Assembly (NCBI GenBank): GCA_947652115.1
Contig: OX393573.1
Coordinates: forward strand, 15,953,597 to 16,017,596
Direction: 5' to 3'
DNA: 64,000 nucleotides
Source of the DNA: Blastomussa wellsi
Taxonomy: Eukaryota > Cnidaria > Anthozoa > Scleractinia > Plerogyridae
The notes under the pieces were generated by a model. The model did no database searches, was not told the DNA's origin, and saw only the letters and a program-made list of their open reading frames with translations. A program made the translations under genes and the position numbers. Numbering within the stretch: the first letter of the stretch is position 1; each line of letters opens with the position of its first letter. Shown here piece by piece: positions 48,843 to 61,000 of the stretch.

Positions 48843-51800
48843 CAATTTTTAACAAGGAGCAATTTTGAGGCATTCTATAGATTTTGGGAAAGGATGGTCA
48901 CTGGTTTAACTTGACTTGAGAACTTGTTTTAATTTTGCATAATTTGTTTAATGTGAAAATAATTGGTGAAAGTTTGATTAAGTAAAAGGCAAGATTGAAT
49001 GCAGTAGTACTATGTCCATTCTGTCCTGTTGAGGTCTGGAATCAAGGACTTGGAAAATGTGTCAATGGTTGTTGTTTTACATCTGTTTTGATTTGTAACA
49101 TGTAACAAAACATTGACATCACCTATGAAGAACTTTTCCTGCTAGCACCTCAACATGTCTTCAGGATTGCAAAAACATCCGGATTCCTCCCAACGAAGAA
49201 TTTCGGTTTAATCCCTCTCCCCTCCAAAATTCCAGTTTGGTTTTAAGACCCCCTCCCTTCCCACTTTGGAATTCTCAGGGATTGGGAGAGTATAGTTATT
49301 ACTTTTTCTGGTTCAACCACGCAATGTTTTGCTTTGCTTTGCTCTGACATTCACCTGATTTCATTGGTATTGTATTGTATTTTTATTTTTCAGGATCAAT
49401 CCAGCAAAACTGACCAGTTGCCCACAATTAAGCAAGGAATGTTTTGCTGTGCTCAATTTACTGAAGATGACAGCTGGTATCGAGCTAGAATCTCAGAAAC
49501 TTGCACAAAGGATACGTCTCAAGTTCAAGTGATTTACGTGGACTTTGGCAACCATGAAACCCTGCCTGTATCCCGGCTCCGAATGCTAAGGAAGGAACAT
49601 GCAGAGCTTCCTATGATGGCTGTACTCTGTGCTCTGGATGGGGCAGTGTCTTCTGAGGCGGTGAGAATGAAGCTTTCTGTAGTTCAATATGCACACAAAA
49701 GGCTTGCCATTCTATTCATTGAAACGTCTTTTGGACGACATGTTGGCTTGTAATGGTTCAGGTTTGTTCAACCCAGTTTGGCTGAGTGTACTGGGTGCAA
49801 ACTTCTCTACTATTCCTACATGGATCAAATTTGACAAAATTTAAACGGATTGCATGTGGCTAAACCTGATGAAAAACCTCAGTCCTACTGCTCAGGATTA
49901 ATGGAATTACATTTGACACAATGACCTAATCACTCCAACTTTATTTTGCAGGATAATTTGAGCACTGCCTCAACAGAGAAATTTAAGCAGCTATGTGCTG
50001 CTTCTGAAATCTTAAATATGACATTTGTTAAAGCTGAAGGTTTGTAGCCATTAATGACATATGTATTTTTGATGAGAGCTCTCTGAGTTGTTTGGAAAAA
50101 TTTACATTTTCTACATTTTTTGGTGTGCAAGACCAAAAATCCAAAATTTACACCTGAAGAGTTTCCAGATTGACGGACACTCCCATGATATAATGCTTTT
50201 AGCCTGAGGCTGACAAGTTTCTTTTAACGAACATAATGTTTTGTCTCCAGGCCATTACCTATTTGTACAGCTTAAAGACATGACAGGCTATGACATTAAA
50301 ATTACTTTACAAGAAGAAGGTCACATGGTGAAAGATGAACCTACTGACAGCTCATCAAACACATCGTCGTCAAGTAGTTCAAGTTCAGCTTCATCTTCAC
50401 TGACGTCGTCATCTTCAACTGATTCGTTTGCATCAGTCACAACTGCAACATCATTGACATCAACATCAAGTCAAACTAGTACTGTCCCCACCCCAGACAT
50501 GCCCAGGTAAGTTGTTAATGGTTAGTTGTGCCAAAAGAATTTTAATATTTGTATGTGCGAAAAGAGGTTTGGAGACTGAGTTTCTAGATTTGTTTGATGA
50601 AAGTAATTGACTTGTAGCTATGGTAGCACAATTTGGTATTTTCCTTTTCCCTGGTGTTACCAGTATAATAAATATAACACAAGGAAAAATTAGAATTAAA
50701 ATTGGACTAAGGGTAAACTTGACATTTCCTCATCTTATTGCAGCATGGACAAAGAAGATAAGGAGTCTGAGGAAAGAAAAGTCAGTGCACGGCCATTTCT
50801 GAGACACAGATTTTTGTCAAAAGACGAAGAAACGCAAAAAATTCCTGGTATGTGTCTGTTTAAAATGCTGTTATGTGAAGTTATTTTTTAGTTTTTAGCC
50901 AATCCCAATCATGTGATATGATTTATCTAATAGAGAAATAAGACACCAATCACTTGTGCTTGTTTCCTTGCTAGAGAGGGTGCAAATCCCTGACGAGGAT
51001 TATCTAGATGTGTTTGTTTGCAATGTGCACAGCACTGATAACATCTGTGTCAATCTTTCTGGAGAGAATTATTCTGTAAGTCTTAAATGTCCTGCTACTA
51101 TTAATTCATATATTGTTATCATTGTATTCTATAAATGCAATTGCATTGTACAAATAAACATTGCCTTGTTCTATTTATTAAAAGCAGGGTTCCCACGGCC
51201 CCGTTCTCGTCCCAAAAGCTGCTTGCCCCTCTTAGCTGGCGTGGCCTGTGCATGAGGAACAGGTGGCTCTGGGGACACATGATTTGATTGGTTAGAATCA
51301 AACAAAGGGTGTCCAATCAAATCAACCGTTTTAAACTTCCTTATGACAGAGGGGTTTTAAAATGGCCGATGTGATTGGACTCCCTTTGTTAGATTCTAGC
51401 CAATCAAATCATGTGTCCCCAGAGCCACTTGTTCCTTGTGCACAGACCCAGCCAGCTAGCAGGGACAAGCCACCCTGGGGACGAGAATGCTCTGACTCAT
51501 GGAAAACCTGTGAATGAGACTTAACCATAACTTTGTCTGTTTTTTTTTTATCTTCTCTACAAGTTTACATCTTTTATAACAAAAACTAAAAATTCCCAGC
51601 TGCAAAAAAAAAAAAAACTTAATGAAACCCCTATTTACCAACCTTAAAAGTGACTCAAGGAGTTTATTAATTGCAGGCCATGGAAGTTCATGGAAAATTC
51701 TGTTGCATGTTCAAATTGTATTAATGTTTATTTTTTTTTTGTGAAATTCAGGATAAACTAACAGCTCTGGAACAGAGTATGTTGTGCCATTACGAGGAAC

Positions 51801-54800
51801 CAAGTTCTGAAGGTGAGCAATCATTCTGTACATGTATGCCAAATTTGTTTGTTTAGTGAATAGAAAAAAAGTAAACACCGAGTGTAGTTACATCTAAGTG
51901 CTCTTAATCAGATAAAATTGAAATTTAGAATCAATTGAACTTAAAACCTGCAAAGCAAGTTGACAAGCAGGACAAGTAGATTTTCCTGTCAGATTAGCAA
52001 CTTTTTATTCTCCGTTGTCTGGGCACAGACAAGCCATCTGCCAAATAAATGTACAAAAGGTTAGTGTAGACAAGCATATTACTTCTGTGGCCCAAATAAT
52101 TAAGAGTTGCTTGGTTGAAAAGCAAGCTGTAATTTGAGATTTGTTTCAATTCCTGGCCACAAGTTGTTAATCAATACCAGTTCTGGCAATCAAACACAGT
52201 TCAAATTTAAAGGGCCCTAGTCAGTCACGCCTTTGTTATTGTTTACATGCAAAAGTTTCAGTATTTTTACGTGGAGTGTGTTGGAATGAAACAGATCACT
52301 GAGAAACTTGCTAAAAGTAATTTGAACACTTCAAGTAACATAACTTAGTTATAGCAATGCATTAAGATTCCGCTTCTCCATACAATTTCCATAACTTTGA
52401 TAGCATTGAATATGGTGGAGGCTGACGAGGGTCGTTAATGGAGCACAGAGCCTTCTCTGTTATGACTGACAGTTACATTTTGTCCAATAATCATTATTTG
52501 TAAAACTGTCTTCATTTGTTTTCCAGAGGCATTAAAAATCATCCCTGGAAGTATATTTGCCATATATTCCAAGGAAATCCATTCCGAGGGTCTGTGGTAT
52601 CGTGTTAAGGCTCTAAAAGCCAAAGAAGACAATGTTCAGATTGAATACATGGACTATGGGGACACAGGAATGGTTTCCACGTCAAGCTTAAGGAGTATTC
52701 CACCAAGATTCTTAGAATTGCCTTTCCAGGTTTGTTACTTAAAATCTTTCTGCTTTTCTTTTTTCTTTTAAAAAAGCATTATCACACCATTTTAGCAAGC
52801 CAAATCTTGTCTTGCTCAAAGGAAAGCCAAAATAATGGTTTAGTTTTGTTACCGAAGACTTTCTTACTGCATTGAAACCATTCTCTGATGTCTGTTGTTA
52901 TGGATGGCAAAGATGGAAGTGGATTGCAGATTGAAAGAAAGTTTTCCATTTTTTTTTTTCAAATTCTTAAGCCGTATCCTGAAAAAATATGAAACCAACT
53001 ATTATGGTTTGCTTTCCCTGCTAAATTTTCACTGGTGTCTTAGAACTTTGCAATTTTACAGGAGCAGTTTTTGTACGAGTAAAGAACTTTACTGAGAAAT
53101 GATTTTAGCATAGAATTGATCTGAACACTCTAAAACTCACAGTGAAAATACCCCTTTAACACCTACACAAACTTGTGTCATCATTTCCTGATACTTTGTT
53201 AAATTATCTTCTTGAATATTTGAAGTAAAGACTTTGTTAATGTGTTTCAGGCGTGCACTATCAGTCTGAATGGTCTTCCCAAAACAAAGAATGCAGAAGT
53301 TGTTCTTAAGCTGAAACAAATGACACTTGGCAAGGACCTTGTGGCAGAAGTCATAAAAAGGTACGTAACCCTTTGGTTGAGGATTTATTCAAAGAAACAA
53401 GCTCAATCCCAGCATTTAGTTACGGGGGTTGTAAATTCTAAAAAGGCCTGTTTCAGGAGAAAAACAACGTTCCTGTGGGGAAAAGTGAAGTGATATACAT
53501 GTATAACTAAACTCTTGGGAAGTTCGAGTTTTTTTCGCGAATATCTCCAAAAAATCCAAGACAATATTTTAAATTGAGCATTGAATCGCCTGTCCTGCAT
53601 GCTCATATTAATTGCTTTAAAAATGCTGAAGACAGTGTACTTTTTAACTTAATTTAGTTCGTATTTGTTGTGTTTTCAGGTCTGGGAACACAGCATCAGT
53701 TGAGTTATATGACACCTCATCTGACGTTGCAGACATTAATATAAACACAATGCTACGATCTCTGGTAATTCCAGACGAGGAAATGGCTCCAGTCTTACCA
53801 AAGGTAACTAACATCTCCTTTCAACTGAGTCCTATTGAAAAATTGATATGTTGTAAACTTTCTTATTCGACCAGAATTAAGCTTTAAGACAATCAAGGTG
53901 ATTCTGCAACTGTTTGTATCCCACCAAAGAATGGATATTTAGAAGCAGTGGCAAATCCAGACCTTGAGCTAAGAGGGGGGAGGGGTGGGTTTGAAACATT
54001 TAGCTGGGAGTCATGTGTGATGCCGAATACGTGGACCATTACCAAAAAATAAGGGGGACCCGTCCCCTAGAACCACCGCTGAACAGGCGGCTGTGGAACC
54101 GTTGAACAGCCGCTGAACAGCTGCGGAACAGGCGCCAAATATGGAATATCATTTATGGGCTGTTTGTTGTTGTCTTCCACATGTTCTGTTTTCGTCTTTG
54201 CTGGTGAAATTGCTTGTTTGTTGATTTGAGGGCTTTTTTTCCTGGGAATCGGATGAACAACATTTGGCAATATACCGGTATTTTAATTATCTGCAATCGA
54301 CCCCATGAGCTGGATTTCCAATATGAATCGTCGATTTGGCAAGAATTTTAGCAGTACGGTATGATGTTTCGTGTTAAAGTGAATTCCTTTTATTTATGAC
54401 TAAAGAAAGCTCTAATAAATAAATGAGTATTGGCCGTGTCTTACTTTGTTGCACGTAAACATGCACTATTTTCGTGCGAAAGTTTTCGAAGGTTTGCCTG
54501 GCAGCGATGGTGTTCACGGACCAGGTAAGTAAAGTTTCTTTCCGGTATTTATGAAACAGAAACTTCCTTTAGACTTTCACGTAATGATCCCTTAACTGTT
54601 TGCTTTGTAGGTTGGAGAACACATTGATGCATTTGTGACATATGTGACACTGCATGGGAACATCTTCATACAAATTCCCGGCGGTGGAACTACAAGGCTG
54701 GAGGAACTCATGGAAGACATTAGTGAACACTACTCTCAGGTAAACTGATTATCTTTAAGAGCAAGATTAAGAATTTACTAAATAGCTTCATTGAGATGAT

Positions 54801-57800
54801 AGGGATTGACAACTATCGCTCAACAGCAACGTTAAGACAAACTCAATTTACAGGCTGGAGTAAATGACAAGATCCGTAAAGTATTAAAAAATAAAACTGA
54901 TGATTACTTAGGAAAACTATTTTGTTTTTACCATTGTTTTATTTGTTACTTTACTTCAATTTTTTAGCCAACAAAAGCTGCAGAGTTTGTGTCCAATCCC
55001 CACAAGGACAAGATCTGCTGTGCCAAGTGTTCCGATGGGGCCTGGTACAGAGCAATAGTCACTAAGGTCTTACCTGACAGACAGGTAATGCTTGCTTGCG
55101 TGCTTACTTACTTCAACAGCGTGCACTACCATTTAGTACTTCATGGCCACACAACATCTGACAATAAAATTGTTTTCCGCCAAAAGTCTCTGAGCAGGCA
55201 ACTACGCATTATGTACTGGAAATCATCTTTGAAATGTCTACTTTTTATCCAGAGGAATAGTGCCAAGAATTTTTTTAAAGCCAAATTTAAACATAGGAAT
55301 AGAGCTACCAGATTGAGTGAAATATGGGAATAACGCTTAAAACAGTGAAGAAACATTTCAACAACACAGCAAGTACAAAAGACGCCACAGATGATCAAAA
55401 ATTGATGGAGATTAAAATGGATTGCAATGTGGGTTTTTGAAAATTAATACTGTTATGCTGAACAGTTTTCAAAGTTAGTCTCGTTTGGGCAAATGAGGGT
55501 GATGTTAAATTTTCAGCTCGGTAAATTATACATGAAAGACGAGTTTATCAACATGACACGAGCGTGGGACAAAGAAAAATTCTGAGTCCCCGACAGGAAT
55601 CGAACCCATGACCTCCCGAACACCGGGCGGGCGCTCTATCCACTGAGCTACGAGAACTCCTGGAGAGCTAGGTCATTTTTACTGAGTTCTTATGTGACAT
55701 GCGTCCCGCATACTGCAAGGTCCAGCAATGTCAATTTCATCATGAGTTGTGGCAAATGAGGGTGATGGTAAATTTTCAGCTCGGTAAATTATACATGAAA
55801 GACGAGTTTATCAACTTTTGATTATAAGGCCTGGAAGACCAATTTGTTTGTAATGAGGCTATCATGTTTTTTCCTTTCCATCCTAAGAAGTAATTTCTTT
55901 GTTGATATTAAGCGGTTTTTGACTAGTGAGGAAAATAAGAACTCCACTAACCGGTAGATCTGAGACTTACAAATTATTAACCTCTTACTAACCGAGCGTG
56001 AGGGCTGTACTGGGGAATATTGGCCTGAGGTCATGGCAGTACGGACCGAGGGCCAATATTCCCCAGTATGGCTCGAGCAAGCTAGATTAGTAAGTAGTTT
56101 ATTATATGGCACTCGGGTAATGCATGCTTGTTAAAAACACACTTTCGGTGCCTTGAATTTAGAGGTTTTCCACCGTAACGGTGTTTTGATGCCGTGAACA
56201 ACTCGGAAATTAAACAACAAGCTACTACGATTTTCAAAACTTTTTTCTTCAAATTAGAGTATTAATTTTTTTGAGTTTTCTTTCTGCAGTTCTATTTGTA
56301 AGTTTCCAATTATCCAACTTTAGAAAAAAATGTGGCTTAGGACTGTTTCTATGGAAACGGTCCATATGGTAAAATCCTGACCAAGAAAGAACCAATCAGA
56401 ACGCTCGGATCTTCCTTGCCATATAATAATTGAACTTAATTCTTTTTTACAGGTTGAAGTTCAGTATGTTGACTACGGAAATACAGAGGAGCTTCCAGTC
56501 TCCAACCTGCGTGAGCCAACAAGAGCTATCGGCCATGTCAACTCGCTACCTTTTCAGGTACTGTGATATTGAAACTTTCAACAATTAGGACAATGAAAAA
56601 GTTAGCTAGGAAGGAGGCAAGTCAGAGATTGGAGATCATTGCAAAATCGAGGTTTTGTTGATGCAGGGTTAGCATTTTAACTCGTAGGGTACAAAACGTG
56701 TTCCTAATGATTAAAACAACTACAATAAACTCGCAAAGAAATATTTATAGTTTCGATACAGCAAGAGTTATCTAGAGCCAATAGCTAGTATTTGAGATAG
56801 TGAGAATTAAGTAAGAAATAATGCAACAGTGAGTTCAAGTTGGTTTAGAAGAGTTTTGTCTAGTTGCTGATGTTCTCGCTTTTCCCTTTTTGCAGGCTTT
56901 AGAATGTAAGCTAGAAGGCACTGATAAGGTAAGTCAAAGTTATGTAGTGGTTGTAATATGGTCATTATGCTCTCAATATCCATCAACTGCAGCTGACAGA
57001 TATTCTGCGGTATACGTCAAGTAACGGTAATTCAGTAGAAGCCTCGTAAAGTAACGCAAACGGCAACTTTTCTAGCTGTAAAATGCCCTTCGTTAACAAT
57101 TTGTTGAATAAGTAATGAGTAAGTTGAAGTATCAGGCAATATTCTGCACGATTTTGAAGGACAATTGTTAAATAGCCTTACAGAATATTGACAAAATATC
57201 ATGAGAATCGCCCGAATTTTGCAACAGGGTCCGCATTACACACCTGCAGTAAAACACTTGTAAATTTAATAGTGTCAATGAAATAAATTGCGAAAATGCA
57301 AACTGGAACTAAGTACTTTGTATCAATGATTTTAGAAATCTACCTCAGACTCTCTTCACTTTTTACACCGCTTATAACCCAATAGGAAGAGTTGACCGAG
57401 GAACAAGCTTACGCAATCATGGAAAGGGACGTTTTGCTTGAGGTAAGAGATGGTAGATCAATACTCCCAAACTGTATTTAAGCCAAACGGCACGCGGCTG
57501 GAGCTTATCTGTAGCAAGACCAGGACTATCTCAGTAAGACCCCTCCATTCCAGGGAGATAGTAAATTGTTTTTGTTTATTGTTTTAGGTTGTGCAGGCTT
57601 CAGATGTTCCCCTTGTAAGGCTGTTTGTCCCTTCTGACGAAGACGAGAACACCATGTTAAATCTAGCGGAGCTGATAGGAGCTGAAAGTGAAAGAGGATC
57701 GGATAGCCAAGAAGAGCCACCTTCAGCTGCGTATGTGAAATTTGCTATAATATTGGAAAATTAAAACAAGATAAATTCTTGTTTACTACAAACGTACTGA

Positions 57801-58014
57801 CCTGTTCTTTTGGTGCTTTCATGCAAATTGGCATAGCATGAATTGAGTATAGCTACTATTACCACAGAATGTTCGATAGATATCAGTGACACTTGAATAA
57901 AGTTATTGATTGATTGGCTGATTGATTGATTTGATTGATTGATTGATTTGATCGATTGATCGATTGATTGATTGATGAATTGATTGATTTGATTAGTTGA
58001 TTGATTGATTTGAC

Positions 58015-58050
<36 letters not shown>

Positions 58051-61000
58051 CGATCGATCGATTGATAAATCGACGATCAATCGATCGATTGATTTGATTG
58101 ATTGATTGATTGATCGATTGGTTGATTGATTGATTGATTGATGACTTGATTGATTGATTGATATATTGATTGATTGGTATATTGATTGATTGATTGATTG
58201 ATTGTTTGATTCATTGATCGATTGATTGATCGATCGATCGATTGATGACTTGATTGATTGATATATTGATTGATTGGTATATTGATTGATTGATTGATTG
58301 ATTGTTTGATTCATTGATCGATTGATCGATCGATCGATCGATTGATGAATTGATTGCTGCTGCTGCAATTATTTCTTGTTTAAACTAAATTTCATAGTTT
58401 GATATGCTTCACACTTATTACAAGAAACAGAGATAATACAACTGCTTTAAACTCATTTTAACCTTAAATTCATTTCTGCATTCTGATTTGGGTGATGACA
58501 ATGACCAGACTCAAGTCTAAGGGTCATCCGTAACATATTGATTGAAGTATCTTAGTTTCAAACCAACCCAGTGGCTTCCATGCCTTGAGCAACTATCTTC
58601 TATGGAAAGAACTGGACTTCTAAAATATTTATTGTTCCCTTGTTTTATCAGAACTGACGAGGCTGTATCAGAACCTCTTGATGACGGTTCTGTGGATGGA
58701 GACAGTGTAGCATCAGAGAGTTCATCAGATGCTAGTAAATCAACAGAGGAAGGCGACAGATTCGGTACCATGCCACCGCCACTCGACTTTTCCGAGCCTT
58801 GGGTGGACATATCTATACTGGAATTTGAAAATCCCAGCCTCTTCATGGTGAGAACTCTACACGCTGTTTCTTACAGTTTCCGTAAGCTGACAAGGCTCGT
58901 CACGAGCCTAAAGAGCGCATGTATGTAAGGCTAAGTTGCCCTAAACCTTAACTGTTATTTGTTGTTTGATAACTGAACTGTTTGTGACCCGATAGCCTGT
59001 TTGGTTAGCTTAGAGGGACGTGGGAAAAGAAATTTCTTTCGCTTCCTCGCCCCAAGCCCCCCACCAATTTTCCAATCGAAGATCTTCACGTTAGTCTCGC
59101 TTTCCCACTGCTCCCCAAACCCCAACAACATTTGTAAGCCGTCCCAATTTCCACCTCTTTGTAGTGCGATTTCGGTCTTCTTCATTGTAGAATCCGGTCA
59201 CCTCGGCGTTGTAAAGGCAGAAACTCAACACACGTTTTCCGGGGTTGAGCGCCATATACCAAGTCAGTAGCAAGTCCCGAAGTACGTTACCAAGAACACA
59301 ACAATGGGGCCTAGCCCTTAATCAATAGCACAATATACTTCACACAATAGAACGTATAGTGCATATATTGACTTGGTATATGGAGCATCACCCGTTTTCC
59401 GCGTGAAGAAATTGGCGACAGCTGTTCGCCGGCTATCTTTATTTATTGTAGTTTATTATAATTGCGGCCAGAATGGATCCCAGCGTTTTATATACTGCTC
59501 CCCCCCCCACGCCCAATCCATTCTAAAATTCAGCAAGCGCTTTTTGGATAACACAGATCTCATATGTTGTACTTTAACTGGGCTGTCATTTTAGTTTCAG
59601 TGCTTGGAATTACTGAAACAGAAAGAGGAACTTGAAAACAAAATCCAAGATTACTACACGGTATGTTGTAAACTACTCTTATTAATATAGGACTGGTTCT
59701 ACGTTTACCAAAGGTGTCCATTTATGAAAAGTACAGATGGAGTGTTTGTGTCCGGTGTGGTTCAGAGCATCAAACATAAGTACCGTTTCAAATTTAAACC
59801 AGTAAACGAGACAGCTGAGTATTATGCAGAGTAAACTACCAGCAGTTACCCTTTTATTTTCTTAGTCCGTTGAGCGTAAAGCCAAAAACAGAGATGGAGT
59901 TAGAAATCAAAGCTAGCGCGACGCGCGTGTCTCGACGCGCGTGTCGCCATTCGATTTTCCACTCGCGTCCTTTTTTCGCTTCATCCTCAACGGACAAAGA
60001 AAAGAAAGGCGACTGTTCGTATTCTATAAGCAGAGGAATATAAGTTTCCACTTGGGATAGTGTATACACCTTGGATTTTCAACTTTGTTTTTTTTTTCCT
60101 TTTCAGGGTAAAGTCAAAACTCCCTTCAGGGAAGTCAGACCTGGTGTTTTGTGCGCCGTACTCAACGCAGAAGATAACACGTGGTACAGGGCGGTGGTCA
60201 AGGCTTCACTGTCCCCTCAGCAGGTCAGTGTATAGAGTAAAAGCAAAAACACACTGGTGTTGTGGCTTGGTTCAACATTCAAAACATTTTAATATTAGAA
60301 GGAAAATCTGTCACCGTTCTACTGATGTTCGTGTTGTCTGCTCTTGAGGCAAGTGGACGTTGAGTTGTTTCAAATAATGCCTAAATTTTACCGAGCAAAC
60401 GACCTTTAACATCTAAGAATAATAATAAACGGAAAAACTGTTCGCTTTTCCCGTTGTGGGATTCCCGATTTTATGACGGGCAAGCGTTGCCCGTGTTGTT
60501 TGGAAGAAGAGGTTCTTTTTTGAAGCAATTGGGAAACGTTAACACCTCATAAAAAATCCAATTTCTGTTTATCAATATTATTAAATGTTACATTTCCCTT
60601 GTGTGGTATAATTTGTAATTTAGGCATTATTTAAAACAACTCAATGCCAACTCTTTTTTGAAGCAATTGGGCAACGTTAACACCTCATAAAAATCTAATT
60701 TTCGTTCGTTCGTGCTTCCGTGCGTTCGTTCGTTCGTTCGTGCTTCCGTGCGTTCGTTCGTGCTTCCGTGCGTTCGTTCGTTCGTTCGTGCTTCCGTGCG
60801 TTCGTTCGTGCTTCCGTGCGTTCGTGCGTGCGTTCGTTCCCTTGATTGTGCGTGCGTTAGCTCTTACGTTTGTTCTTTCTTTCTTTTGTGCGAGAGTGCG
60901 TGTGTCTTGTTCAATCACGGGCTTATTAATTTACTTTTTGATAGACTTGTGTTCGATTTGCTGATTATGGAGACTTTGGTATCGTGCCATCCACCAGTTT

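Noticed and set aside
57888..58365. CRISPR-like array
   Set aside because: Simple tetranucleotide repeat in an animal genome without spacers of constant size.
57883..58368. 161-codon Asn/Gln/Ser/Ile repeat protein on the minus strand
   Set aside because: It is a translation of the (GATT)n microsatellite, with no promoter or domain.
60685..60918. Arg/Thr/Asn repeat frame and its plus-strand Cys/Val/Arg counterparts
   Set aside because: They are translations of the TTCG-type microsatellite in an intron.
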